14,103 nucleotides of DNA from Gammaproteobacteria bacterium (lineage in GTDB: Bacteria; Pseudomonadota; Gammaproteobacteria; GRL18). The notes beneath the pieces were generated by a model. That model made no database searches, was not told the origin of the DNA, and worked only from the letters and a program-made list of their open reading frames with translations. Both the position numbers and the translations under genes were made by a program. The stretch spans positions 1 to 14,103 of the forward strand of contig JAPVVU010000031.1 in the NCBI GenBank assembly GCA_028571885.1. The letters run 5' to 3'. Below, in pieces: positions 7,124 through 14,103 of this stretch. How positions within the stretch are numbered: position 1 is the first letter of the stretch; each line of letters opens with the position of its first letter.

Positions 7124-9328
7124 ATGCCAAAAAAAAATACTTCAACACTCTCTGATCTTGCAAGTGGAGTTAATAAAGATTACGACTCCCAGGTTTATTG
7201 TGAAAAGAGCCTGGATGATCCGTTGTTGGAATGTTTGCTTATAATCACGAAATTACATCATAGTCCTCGAACGGCAGATGAGCTTATTGCCGGTTTGCCC
7301 CTGGTTAACGATAAACTCACGCCTGAATTATTTATCAGAGCAACAAAACGTGCTGATTTAGAAAGTAAAATTGTTTATCGACCGATTAAACGAATTCCAT
7401 CTTTAGTATTACCGGTTATTCTGGTACTGAAAGATAATCAGGCATGTATTTTAGAACAGATTGATTTACAAAAAAATCAAGCTAAAATTATTCAACCTGT
7501 TTCAAATGAGCATACCAGTATTTATATCTCAATTGATGAATTATCTGAGCTGTACTCGGGTTTTGCATTTTTTATTACTGAACAATTTCAATTTGATTCA
7601 CGTGCTCCTGAGATACTGCTTACTCATAACAAACATTGGTTTTGGGGGACAATATGGAATTCAGTCGGAATTTACCGGGATGTTTTGCTGGCTTCCTTCT
7701 TTATTAACCTCTTTGTAATTGCCAATCCGCTCTTTGTTATGAATATATATGACCGGGTCGTGCCCAATAATGCAATTGAAACATTATGGGTGATGGCGGC
7801 AGGGGTCAGCCTTGTTTTTTTCTTTGATTTTATCCTCAAAATTGTGCGCGGACATTATTTGGAAACGGCGGGGAAGAAAGCAGATATTATACTTTCAGCA
7901 CTGATATTTGAAAAAGTTATGTCCTTAAAAATGGATGTCATGCCGGAATCTGTGGGTGCCTTTTCCAGTAATCTTAGAGAGTTTGATTCAGTTCGTAATT
8001 TTCTAACCTCTGTCACAATGACTACTTTCATTGATTTACCATTTTTTGTTTTATTTTTGATTACAATTTCTTATGTTGCCGGACAATTGGTTTTGATTCC
8101 TATTGTAGCGGTCCTGATTATTTTAATATATGGATTCATAGTACACTTTCCATTAAAAAAAGTGGTTGAGAGTACTTATCGTGCTAATTCTCAAAAAAGT
8201 GCAACACTCATTGAAAGTCTTACCAGTATTGAAACCATTAAGTCTTTTAATGCTGAAGGCATGATGCAGCACCGTTGGGAACAGGCGGGCGGGTATATTG
8301 CCAAACAGGGAGTAAAAGCACGTACGCTTTCCAATTCTATTAATTTTACATCCGCATTTATTCAGCAAATGGCAATGGTTGCTACTATTATCTTTGGCGT
8401 CTATTTAATTGCTGAAAATGAACTGACTATGGGGGCGCTTATTGCTACTGTTATGTTGTCATCCAGAGCTATTCAGCCCATGGCTCAGGTGGCAAATCTC
8501 ACTGCCAACTATCAGCAAACAAAAACTGCTTTAGCATCACTTAATGATATTATGTCGATGCCTGTTGAGCGGGATGAAAATAAATCCTATATCCATCGTG
8601 CTACCTTTAAAGGTGGAATTGAATTTAAAGATGTCAGTTTCAGTTACCCTGGCCAGGAAGATAAAGCGCTGAAAAATATTTCTTTGAAAATTATGCCCGG
8701 TGAAAAGGTTGCTTTTATTGGCAGAATTGGTTCAGGAAAAACGACTTTAGAAAAGCTGATTATGGGGCTGTATTCGCCCAGTGAAGGCTCAGTTAAACTG
8801 GATGATCTGGATTTAAATCAAATTGATCCAGCAAATCTGAGACGAAATATTGGTTATGTGCCGCAGGATATTGATTTGTTTCATGGCACCGTTCGAGAAA
8901 ATATTGCTTTGAAAGCACCTTATATTCCAGGGGCAGAAATTATTCGTGTTGCCGGCATTGCCGGTGTTGATACTTTTGTTAATAAACATCCGTCAGGTTT
9001 TGATATGAAGGTAGGGGAACGAGGTGAAGGTTTATCTGGCGGACAACGACAAAGTATTGCTATAGCACGTTCATTAGTTATGTCCCCCCCTGTTTTGTTA
9101 ATGGATGAACCCTGTAATGCAATGGATAATGCCACAGAAGCTGAATTATTGGCCAAATTAAAAGTTGAAATTTCAGAACGTACTTTCATTTTAGTTACTC
9201 ATCGCGCTTCGCTTTTGAAATTAGTTGATCGGATTGTTGTTGTTGAACAAGGTGCTATTGTTGCTGATGGTCCAAAAGAGCAGGTTTTAGATGCTCTGAA
9301 ACAAGGTAAGATCAATGTCAGACAATAA
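7124..9328 (+). CDS. lapB: LapB/LssB-type type I secretion ABC transporter (permease/ATPase)
   Basis: The 734-residue inner-membrane ATPase powers export of a large adhesin through a LapC-TolC channel. An N-terminal C39-like domain (about 30-155) has lost the peptidase pattern. C37 remains in LLECLLI, but the usual His and Asp positions read N-Q-A-C (105-108) and Q-P (124-125). It should therefore bind substrate rather than cut it. A transmembrane region of about six segments spans roughly 173-455. The nucleotide-binding domain has Walker A GRIGSGKT (533-540), signature LSGGQRQ (637-643), Walker B VLLMDEP (657-663) and H-loop H693, all intact. Length and layout fit the LapB/LssB group. No Shine-Dalgarno precedes the ATG, and no other in-frame start is possible because of a nearby TGA. 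Codons 2-5 contain nine As in a row, and a C7 run lies at 9084-9090. It overlaps the next gene by 14 bases. Confidence 0.92.
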   Translation: MPKKNTSTLSDLASGVNKDYDSQVYCEKSLDDPLLECLLIITKLHHSPRTADELIAGLPLVNDKLTPELFIRATKRADLESKIVYRPIKRIPSLVLPVILVLKDNQACILEQIDLQKNQAKIIQPVSNEHTSIYISIDELSELYSGFAFFITEQFQFDSRAPEILLTHNKHWFWGTIWNSVGIYRDVLLASFFINLFVIANPLFVMNIYDRVVPNNAIETLWVMAAGVSLVFFFDFILKIVRGHYLETAGKKADIILSALIFEKVMSLKMDVMPESVGAFSSNLREFDSVRNFLTSVTMTTFIDLPFFVLFLITISYVAGQLVLIPIVAVLIILIYGFIVHFPLKKVVESTYRANSQKSATLIESLTSIETIKSFNAEGMMQHRWEQAGGYIAKQGVKARTLSNSINFTSAFIQQMAMVATIIFGVYLIAENELTMGALIATVMLSSRAIQPMAQVANLTANYQQTKTALASLNDIMSMPVERDENKSYIHRATFKGGIEFKDVSFSYPGQEDKALKNISLKIMPGEKVAFIGRIGSGKTTLEKLIMGLYSPSEGSVKLDDLDLNQIDPANLRRNIGYVPQDIDLFHGTVRENIALKAPYIPGAEIIRVAGIAGVDTFVNKHPSGFDMKVGERGEGLSGGQRQSIAIARSLVMSPPVLLMDEPCNAMDNATEAELLAKLKVEISERTFILVTHRASLLKLVDRIVVVEQGAIVADGPKEQVLDALKQGKINVRQ

Positions 9329-10721
9329 TAACTTACCTAAACCTGAGCCCGCACTTAAGCATAATGATGCACATAATAACTCTTCTGCTAATTCAGGTGT
9401 TGCTCTGGAAGCGAGTGATTTAGATTTTATTCGCAGTACCAGTGCAGCGATGATGGAGCAGACACCTAAGCGCTCAAGACTCCTGCTTTATCTTATTGCT
9501 ATAATGATTTCTATCTTAATATACTGGGCTAATAATGCTCCTCTTGATGAAATTTCTCGTGGTGAAGGTAAGGTTATCCCGTCACAGCATGTTCAAATAG
9601 TTCAAAATCTGGAAGGTGGAATTGTTACTGAGATCTTGATAAAAGAGGGTGATAAAGTTGATAAAGATCAGATCTTATTAAAGATTGATGATACCAATTT
9701 TGAATCTTCATTTATGGAAAGTCGGTTGAGATACCTTGAGCTTATTGCTAAAGCTGCCCGTTTAACTGCTGAGGCACAGAACCTTGATGAATTTCAAATC
9801 CCACCATTTGTTGTTGATGAAGCCCCCGATTTAGCTCGTAATGAACAAGCTCTGTTTGAAAGCCATAAGAGAGGACTGCAAAGTAACCATAATATATTGA
9901 AAAACCAGGTTGAACAGCATGAACAAGCAGTCAAAGAAGCTCAATCAAAGCAACAACAGATAAAACGCAGTTATTCTCTGGCATTAAAAGAGTTGAACAT
10001 TATCAAGCCCTTATTTAAAGCGGGAGCTGTTTCAGAAGTTGATATGATTAAGCGAGAACGGCAGGTGAATGAGTTACAAGGTGAACTTAATGCTGTTAAA
10101 TTATCTATCCCCAGACTTAAATCAAGTATTAACGAATCAAATAACAAAATTAAAGAACTCATCATTCGCTCACAAAGTGAGGCAAGAGAAGAACTTAATG
10201 AGGTTTCAGCAGAAATCCCGAGAATTCTGGAGTCGATAGATACCTTAGAAGACAAAGTGCATCGAACCCATGTTCGTTCTCCTGTAAACGGAACAATTAA
10301 ACAATTATTTGTTAATACTATTAATGGTGTGGTTCAACCTGGTATGGATCTCATTGAAATTGTTCCTTTAGGTGATACGTTGATTATTGAAGCTAAAGTT
10401 AAACCCTCAGATATTGCTTATTTATTCCCCGGGCTTAAAGCTATGGTTAAATTTACTGCTTATGATTTTGCTATCTATGGTGGTCTGGAAGCAGAAGTGA
10501 TCCACATCAGCGCGGACTCAATTACTAACGATAAGGGGGAAAGTCATTACCTTGTGAGAGTCAAAACTTTAAAAAGTTATTTAGGTTCTACTGAAGATTC
10601 CTTACCGATCATTCCCGGTATGATTGCTCAGGTTGATATTTTAACGGGGAAAAAGACGGTCATGGATTATCTCTTGAAACCTATATTAAAGGCGAAACAA
10701 AAAGCGTTACGAGAAAAGTAA
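9315..10721 (+). CDS. lapC: LapC/HlyD-type membrane fusion protein of type I secretion
   Basis: The 468-residue adaptor joins the ABC transporter in the inner membrane to the TolC channel. A cytoplasmic N-terminus (1-54) holds the conserved-looking DLDFIRSTSAAMMEQTPKRSR. One membrane segment follows (about 55-72). Next are a first lipoyl half (GEGKVIPSQHVQIVQNLEGG, 83-102, and IKEGDKV), long coiled-coil helices (about 170-310), and the second lipoyl half with THVRSPVNGTIKQL. A C-terminal beta domain (PSDIAYLFPGLKAMVKFTAY) completes it. This is the standard type I HlyD layout and length. AAGG (9303-9306) lies 8 bases before the ATG. The start lies inside the end of lapB, which suggests translational coupling. 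No strong terminator follows, so some transcripts may read into tolC. Confidence 0.92.
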   Translation: MSDNNNLPKPEPALKHNDAHNNSSANSGVALEASDLDFIRSTSAAMMEQTPKRSRLLLYLIAIMISILIYWANNAPLDEISRGEGKVIPSQHVQIVQNLEGGIVTEILIKEGDKVDKDQILLKIDDTNFESSFMESRLRYLELIAKAARLTAEAQNLDEFQIPPFVVDEAPDLARNEQALFESHKRGLQSNHNILKNQVEQHEQAVKEAQSKQQQIKRSYSLALKELNIIKPLFKAGAVSEVDMIKRERQVNELQGELNAVKLSIPRLKSSINESNNKIKELIIRSQSEAREELNEVSAEIPRILESIDTLEDKVHRTHVRSPVNGTIKQLFVNTINGVVQPGMDLIEIVPLGDTLIIEAKVKPSDIAYLFPGLKAMVKFTAYDFAIYGGLEAEVIHISADSITNDKGESHYLVRVKTLKSYLGSTEDSLPIIPGMIAQVDILTGKKTVMDYLLKPILKAKQKALREK

Positions 10722-10800
10722 GGGAATATCCTTAATTGTTGTTGAATAATCTAAAAAAACTGTTAAACTCTCTGAAATAACAATAACTTATAACAGTAAC

Positions 10801-10828
10801 TTGACAAATATTATTAAACTACTATATT
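10801..10828 (+). promoter_or_regulatory. Sigma70-type promoter for tolC-luxR
   Basis: A perfect -35 box TTGACA (10801-10806) is followed after 16 bases by TATATT (10823-10828). Transcription should start near 10835, giving a leader of about 50 bases. A 7-bp inverted repeat ACTGTTA/TAACAGT (10759-10765 and 10791-10797) ends just before the -35 box and could be an operator. This promoter would let tolC and the regulator be expressed apart from lapB-lapC. Confidence 0.65.
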
Positions 10829-10884
10829 CAAGTCTATACTTTTAATTAATATATTTATGATTATTCTATGGGTCAATCAACATA

Positions 10885-12216
10885 ATGCAAGGTACAGTTT
10901 TTTTTTCAAATCATAATTATTTATTAGTTTCATTATTTCTTTCTTTTTTTCTAATGAGTCCTGCCGTACATGCGGTTACTCTTGTTCAGGCAACGGAGCA
11001 GGCAGTGACAACCAATCCTGAAATACTTGAGCAATTAAATCAAAAATTATCCCGTGATGCCGAGATTCGTCAGGCAGAATCAGGTTATTATCCCAGTATT
11101 GATGTCATCGCCGGCTATGGTACAGAAACCTCTGATAATAATGCAACTCGTCTTACTAAATTCGGACATTCCAGAAGTATGAATCGTCAGGAAGCACAAT
11201 TAGTACTTCGCCAAATGTTATTTGATGGTTTTGAGACGTCCAGTGAAACAGCCAGACAGGGCTATCGTTCAGAGTCTGCTAATTATCAATTAATTAATTT
11301 ATCTCAGGAAGTGACCATTGATGCCATCACTGCATTTATTAATGTGCTTATAACGCAAAAACTGGTTAAATATGCTCAGGATAATGTCTCTATTCATGAA
11401 AAAATTCATGATCAGGTTGAACTACGTGCAAGTATGGGGGCAGATAATCAGGGTTCTTTAAGCCAAATTAAAGGACGGCTGAACCTTGCCTATTCGAATC
11501 TGGAGGCAGAAAAAAATAATTTTCAGGATGCTCTGACTGAATATGAAAAAGTAATTGGAACAATGCCATCAGATGCACTTGAAGAAGCTGCTTTTGATTT
11601 GGATTTTCCAGTAGATTTCAAGGATACGCTTGCTAAAGCAATTCAAAATCATCCCGCTATAAAGGCTGCAGAGTCAGATATAGGCGCAGTAAAAATGCAG
11701 CAAAGAACATCTAAAAGCAATTATTATCCTGATTTAGAACTTGAGCTGGGCAGTGAATGGGCTGATAATCAAAATGGTATCAGAGGTCATGATAATGGTC
11801 ACTATGCTATGCTTAATGTGCGTTACAATCTATACCAGGGTGGTGCCGATAAAGCCAGAATATCTAAAGATGCTTATCTTATTCAAGAAGCACAGAGAAG
11901 ATTGGATGTAACCCGTAGAAAGGTTGTTAAAGCAGTCGAAATATCCTGGAATGCTTTTAAGTCTTCCAACAGACGTTCAGGCTTCCTGCAAAAATATGTA
12001 GATGCCACGATTAAAACCCGCGATGCTTACGAACAACAGTTTCGTATAGGTGAACGTACTTTACTGGATTTATTAAATACAGAAAATGAAATATTTTCAG
12101 CGCAATCAGAGAATATAAAAAATCAATACGAATATATCCTTGCAAAATATCGAGTGATTGATTCTATGGGGATTTTACTTCGTGAATTGCAGTTGTCTGT
12201 CGTTACAGAAGAATAG
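10885..12216 (+). CDS. tolC: TolC-family outer-membrane channel (LapE-like)
   Basis: The 443-residue protein should form the trimeric outer-membrane duct for the type I system. The signal peptide ends at PAVHA (about residue 30), and the mature protein starts VTLVQATEQAVTTNPEIL. Two outer-membrane-efflux (OEP) repeats follow. The first has RQAESGYYPSIDVIAGYG and a coiled-coil stretch; the second has YNLYQGGADKARI and YEQQFRIGERTLLDLLNTENEIFSAQ, a hallmark of type I secretion TolC proteins. Length is normal. No good Shine-Dalgarno is seen. A five-codon frame (10868-10885) ends in TAATG, overlapping this start. The first 70 bases hold T9 (10898-10906) and T7 (10944-10950) runs. The LuxR-type gene starts 15 bases after its stop, so the two are one operon. 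Confidence 0.92.
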   Translation: MQGTVFFSNHNYLLVSLFLSFFLMSPAVHAVTLVQATEQAVTTNPEILEQLNQKLSRDAEIRQAESGYYPSIDVIAGYGTETSDNNATRLTKFGHSRSMNRQEAQLVLRQMLFDGFETSSETARQGYRSESANYQLINLSQEVTIDAITAFINVLITQKLVKYAQDNVSIHEKIHDQVELRASMGADNQGSLSQIKGRLNLAYSNLEAEKNNFQDALTEYEKVIGTMPSDALEEAAFDLDFPVDFKDTLAKAIQNHPAIKAAESDIGAVKMQQRTSKSNYYPDLELELGSEWADNQNGIRGHDNGHYAMLNVRYNLYQGGADKARISKDAYLIQEAQRRLDVTRRKVVKAVEISWNAFKSSNRRSGFLQKYVDATIKTRDAYEQQFRIGERTLLDLLNTENEIFSAQSENIKNQYEYILAKYRVIDSMGILLRELQLSVVTEE

Positions 12217-12231
12217 GATGAATAGATTCTC

Positions 12232-12897
12232 GTGAATATTTTTGTTTTTTCCAACAATCCGGAAATTCGCCAGCGTATTACTGATGAATTTTCAGGAAGC
12301 AAGAATAACATTCAAAGTTTTTCATCATTTGCTGACCTGAAATCTGCTATAGAGAAAGAGGCTATTGTTTTTCTTCTTTATCATTTAGGCCTCAGACAGA
12401 ATGATGAAGCTGACTTCATGTCAATTCAAACAAATTTTAAACAAAAACTTAATACATTAGTTCTGACAAATACACCTAATCCTGAACAAGGTGTTCGTTT
12501 GCTCAATATTAATGTACGTGGCTATGCAAACACTTATCTTGAACATGATAAATTAATGATGGCGCTTTCTGTGATCGAACAAGGTGAAATATGGGCAGGC
12601 GCCTCACTAATTCAATATATGCTGACAAATAGTGCTGCGAAAGACAATTTTGAGGAATCTCCAGGTATTTCCTCGAATGTAGAAAACAGTGTATTTCATC
12701 AGCTTACAGCACGAGAACAGGAAATTGCACAAAAGATCCTGACTGGTTTACAAAATAAACTCATTGCTGATGAACTTAGTATCACCGAAAGAACAGTAAA
12801 AGCTCATTTAAGTGCCATCTACAAAAAGCTTGAAGTCAGAAATCGTTTAGAACTGACAATTAAACTGCAACAGGCAAATCGTCGTACGCTCTCCTAA
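12232..12897 (+). CDS. LuxR/GerE-type regulator with degenerate receiver domain
   Basis: The 221-residue protein has a receiver-like N-terminal half (1-130) and a GerE helix-turn-helix (about 156-213: LTAREQEIAQKILTGLQNK, ITERTVKAHLSAIYKKL, RNRLEL). The DNA-binding part is complete. In the receiver half, the strand that should end in the phosphorylated Asp reads VFLLYHLGL (46-54) with no Asp. The usual acidic pair at the N-terminus reads VFSNN, and the conserved Lys region reads GYANTYLE. It therefore probably does not take phosphate from a histidine kinase. It starts at GTG; AGGA lies 13 bases upstream, a long spacing, and no better start exists. Its place between tolC and the adhesin gene suggests control of this locus, which is inference. 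No kinase gene is adjacent. Confidence 0.85.
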   Translation: MNIFVFSNNPEIRQRITDEFSGSKNNIQSFSSFADLKSAIEKEAIVFLLYHLGLRQNDEADFMSIQTNFKQKLNTLVLTNTPNPEQGVRLLNINVRGYANTYLEHDKLMMALSVIEQGEIWAGASLIQYMLTNSAAKDNFEESPGISSNVENSVFHQLTAREQEIAQKILTGLQNKLIADELSITERTVKAHLSAIYKKLEVRNRLELTIKLQQANRRTLS

Positions 12898-12916
12898 TTT
12901 TATAAATTAACCCACT

Positions 12917-12946
12917 CTATTGTACTAAAGTACAATAGTTTTCTTT
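12917..12946 (+). terminator. Intrinsic terminator after the tolC-luxR unit
   Basis: CTATTGTAC (12917-12925) pairs perfectly with GTACAATAG (12930-12938) around the loop TAAA. TTTTCTTT follows. It lies 20 bases after the regulator's stop codon and separates that unit from the adhesin gene. Confidence 0.8.
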
Positions 12947-12971
12947 ACAAACCCCTCTATACTAATATAAA
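12944..12971 (+). promoter_or_regulatory. Probable promoter of the adhesin gene
   Basis: TTTACA (12944-12949) and TATAAA (12966-12971) are 16 bases apart, just after the terminator. The start would be near 12978, leaving a leader of about 30 bases. The left arm of an inverted repeat (12954-12961) falls inside the spacer, so a protein bound there could block this promoter. Confidence 0.5.
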
Positions 12972-13001
12972 TCAGAATAATCCCAGTTTTTTCTATAGAG
13001 G
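12954..13001. promoter_or_regulatory. Inverted repeat spanning adhesin promoter and ribosome binding site
   Basis: CCTCTATA (12954-12961) and TATAGAGG (12994-13001) are perfect reverse complements, 32 bases apart. The right arm contains the AGAGG that serves as ribosome binding site 7 bases before the adhesin ATG. It may be a regulator's double site or, in a longer transcript, a hairpin that hides the ribosome binding site. Confidence 0.4.
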
Positions 13002-13008
13002 TTAAAAA

Positions 13009-14103
13009 ATGGCACAAGCTATTGGTCAGGTAATATTTATATCCGGTGATGTTAAAGCAGTTGATAGTTCAGGTAATGAACGAATACTGGATATTAACTC
13101 AATGGTTTATCTTGGTGAAACCATTGTTACCGAAGGCACTGATAGCCGAATAATGCTTAAAATGGATAACAACCAGTCCATTACCATGGGAAGAAATGAC
13201 AAACTGACTTTGGACGAAGATATTTATGACCCTAATCAAATGCCAGCTGAAGAAAGTATTGCTTCAGTAGAAAGTATCCAGGAAGCTCTCTTAAATGATC
13301 CAGACTTTGACCCATCACAACTAGAAGCAGCTGCCGCTGGTGGTGAAGCAGGTCCAGATGATAGCTCAACAGCACCTGTTGTTATTACACACAATACACA
13401 AACTGTTGAGTATGATTTTCTTGATACCGTAGATCCTGTTGATCAGGGTCCTGTAGTAGATGATATTATTGAAACAACAGCTGAAATAGAAGATCCAAAT
13501 ACGGTAATTGTTGATAGTCCAGTAAATATTATTCCGGATATTGATCCTTCTGCAAATGCAGATGCTATTACTTTATCTGAAGATGCTTCTGCCACAGTTA
13601 TTGATGTACTGAGTAATGATACCGATCTGGATGGCGATACGCTTAGTGTGGCTTCGGTGACTCAGCCTGCCAATGGTGTCGTGACCCTGGCTGGCGGTGT
13701 GGTCACTTATACACCGAATGCCGATTATAATGGCGGCGATACATTTACCTACACCATTACCGACAGCAATGGCGGTACTGATACGGCGACAGTCACTCTC
13801 ACAGTGACACCTGGAAATGATGCACCGGTAGCCGTGGACGATGCAGCTTCCGTAACTGAAGATGCCTTTGCCACAGTTATTGATGTGTTATCCAATGATA
13901 CTGATTTAGACGGCGATACACTTAGTGTGGCTTCGGTGACTCAGCCTGCCAATGGTGTCGTGACCCTGGTCGGTGGTGTAGTCACTTATACACCGAATGC
14001 CGATTATAATGGCGGCGATAGTTTCACCTATACCATTACCGATGGCAATGGCGGTACCGATACGGCGACCGTGACTCTCACAGTGACGCCTGAAAATGAT
14101 GCA
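13009..14103 (+). CDS. LapA-type retention-module adhesin, 5' part (runs off the window)
   Basis: 365 codons are visible and open to the edge; the C-terminus is missing. Residues 1 to about 75 form a retention module (GQVIFISGDVKAVDSSGNER, LGETIVTEG, NQSITMGRNDKLTLDED). In LapA proteins this folds in the periplasm and holds the exported adhesin in its TolC channel. A short linker (DPDFDPSQ) leads to LEAAAAGGEAG (105-115), which fits the di-alanine site cut by the periplasmic protease LapG. An acidic linker follows (about 116-189). Cadherin-like/tandem-95 type repeats of 93 residues then begin, each with a Ca-binding-like NDTDLDGDTL and a VTYTPNADYNG segment. AGAGG (12997-13001) sets the start. 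The gene lies directly after its likely exporter genes. The function as a cell-surface adhesin for biofilm or host contact is inferred from the family. Confidence 0.88.
   Translation, partial: MAQAIGQVIFISGDVKAVDSSGNERILDINSMVYLGETIVTEGTDSRIMLKMDNNQSITMGRNDKLTLDEDIYDPNQMPAEESIASVESIQEALLNDPDFDPSQLEAAAAGGEAGPDDSSTAPVVITHNTQTVEYDFLDTVDPVDQGPVVDDIIETTAEIEDPNTVIVDSPVNIIPDIDPSANADAITLSEDASATVIDVLSNDTDLDGDTLSVASVTQPANGVVTLAGGVVTYTPNADYNGGDTFTYTITDSNGGTDTATVTLTVTPGNDAPVAVDDAASVTEDAFATVIDVLSNDTDLDGDTLSVASVTQPANGVVTLVGGVVTYTPNADYNGGDSFTYTITDGNGGTDTATVTLTVTPENDA
13576..14103 (+). repeat. 279-bp tandem repeats in the adhesin gene
   Basis: Unit 1 is 13576-13854; unit 2 starts at 13855 and is cut at the window edge after 249 bases. 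The period is 279 bases (93 codons). Two stretches are identical between units: 49 bases (13642-13690 and 13921-13969) and about 40 bases starting at GTCACTTATACACC. The 49-base stretch has 29 G or C, well above the AT-rich surroundings. The start of each unit is less alike. More units probably follow. Confidence 0.9.

Noticed and set aside
10868..10885. Five-codon frame (MGQST) ending in TAATG at the tolC start
   Set aside because: The overlap could give translational coupling, but the mini-frame has no ribosome binding site of its own and short frames are common in AT-rich DNA.

Overview
The window looks like chromosomal DNA from an AT-rich gammaproteobacterium. The evidence is a DeaD RNA helicase with a DbpA-type tail, a 111-residue protein of a type I know from gammaproteobacteria, and a LapB/LapC/TolC type I secretion set beside a LapA-type retention-module adhesin. 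Genus and lifestyle cannot be read from this stretch. An aquatic, surface-attaching bacterium would fit, but that is inference.

Left part (1-2760). Two genes lie on the minus strand: a permuted NlpC/P60 (YiiX-like) cysteine hydrolase and a class V PLP-dependent aminotransferase. A 322-base non-coding stretch with hairpins separates them. A long, almost perfect inverted repeat (44-114) lies downstream of the hydrolase.

Middle (2937-4700). Three plus-strand genes run together: a small secreted acidic protein, an exported single-domain rhodanese with an unusual two-cysteine active-site loop, and a cytosolic SCP2-like lipid-binding protein. The group ends in a composite palindromic element made of two related units pointing in opposite directions. 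Its last hairpin is also a good intrinsic terminator.

Helicase block (4805-7004). deaD is on the plus strand. A convergent small conserved gene on the minus strand ends 13 bases away.

Adhesin secretion locus (7124 to the end). lapB-like ABC transporter and lapC-like membrane fusion protein overlap by 14 bases. A tolC-like outer-membrane channel follows with its own sigma70-type promoter, then a LuxR-type regulator whose receiver-like half has lost its phosphorylation site. After a terminator and a new promoter, a large adhesin gene begins and runs off the window. It starts with a LapA-type retention module and a di-alanine site of the kind cut by LapG, then enters near-identical 93-residue cadherin-like repeats. 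The three transport proteins probably export this adhesin, and the retention module would plug it in the TolC channel so that it stays on the cell surface. No LapD, LapG or GGDEF/EAL gene is in the window.

The most notable features are: the LapG-like site in an adhesin whose control genes are out of view; an inverted repeat that covers the adhesin's ribosome binding site; nine-base homopolymers at the very start of both lapB and tolC; the phosphorylation-blind regulator; and the composite palindrome.
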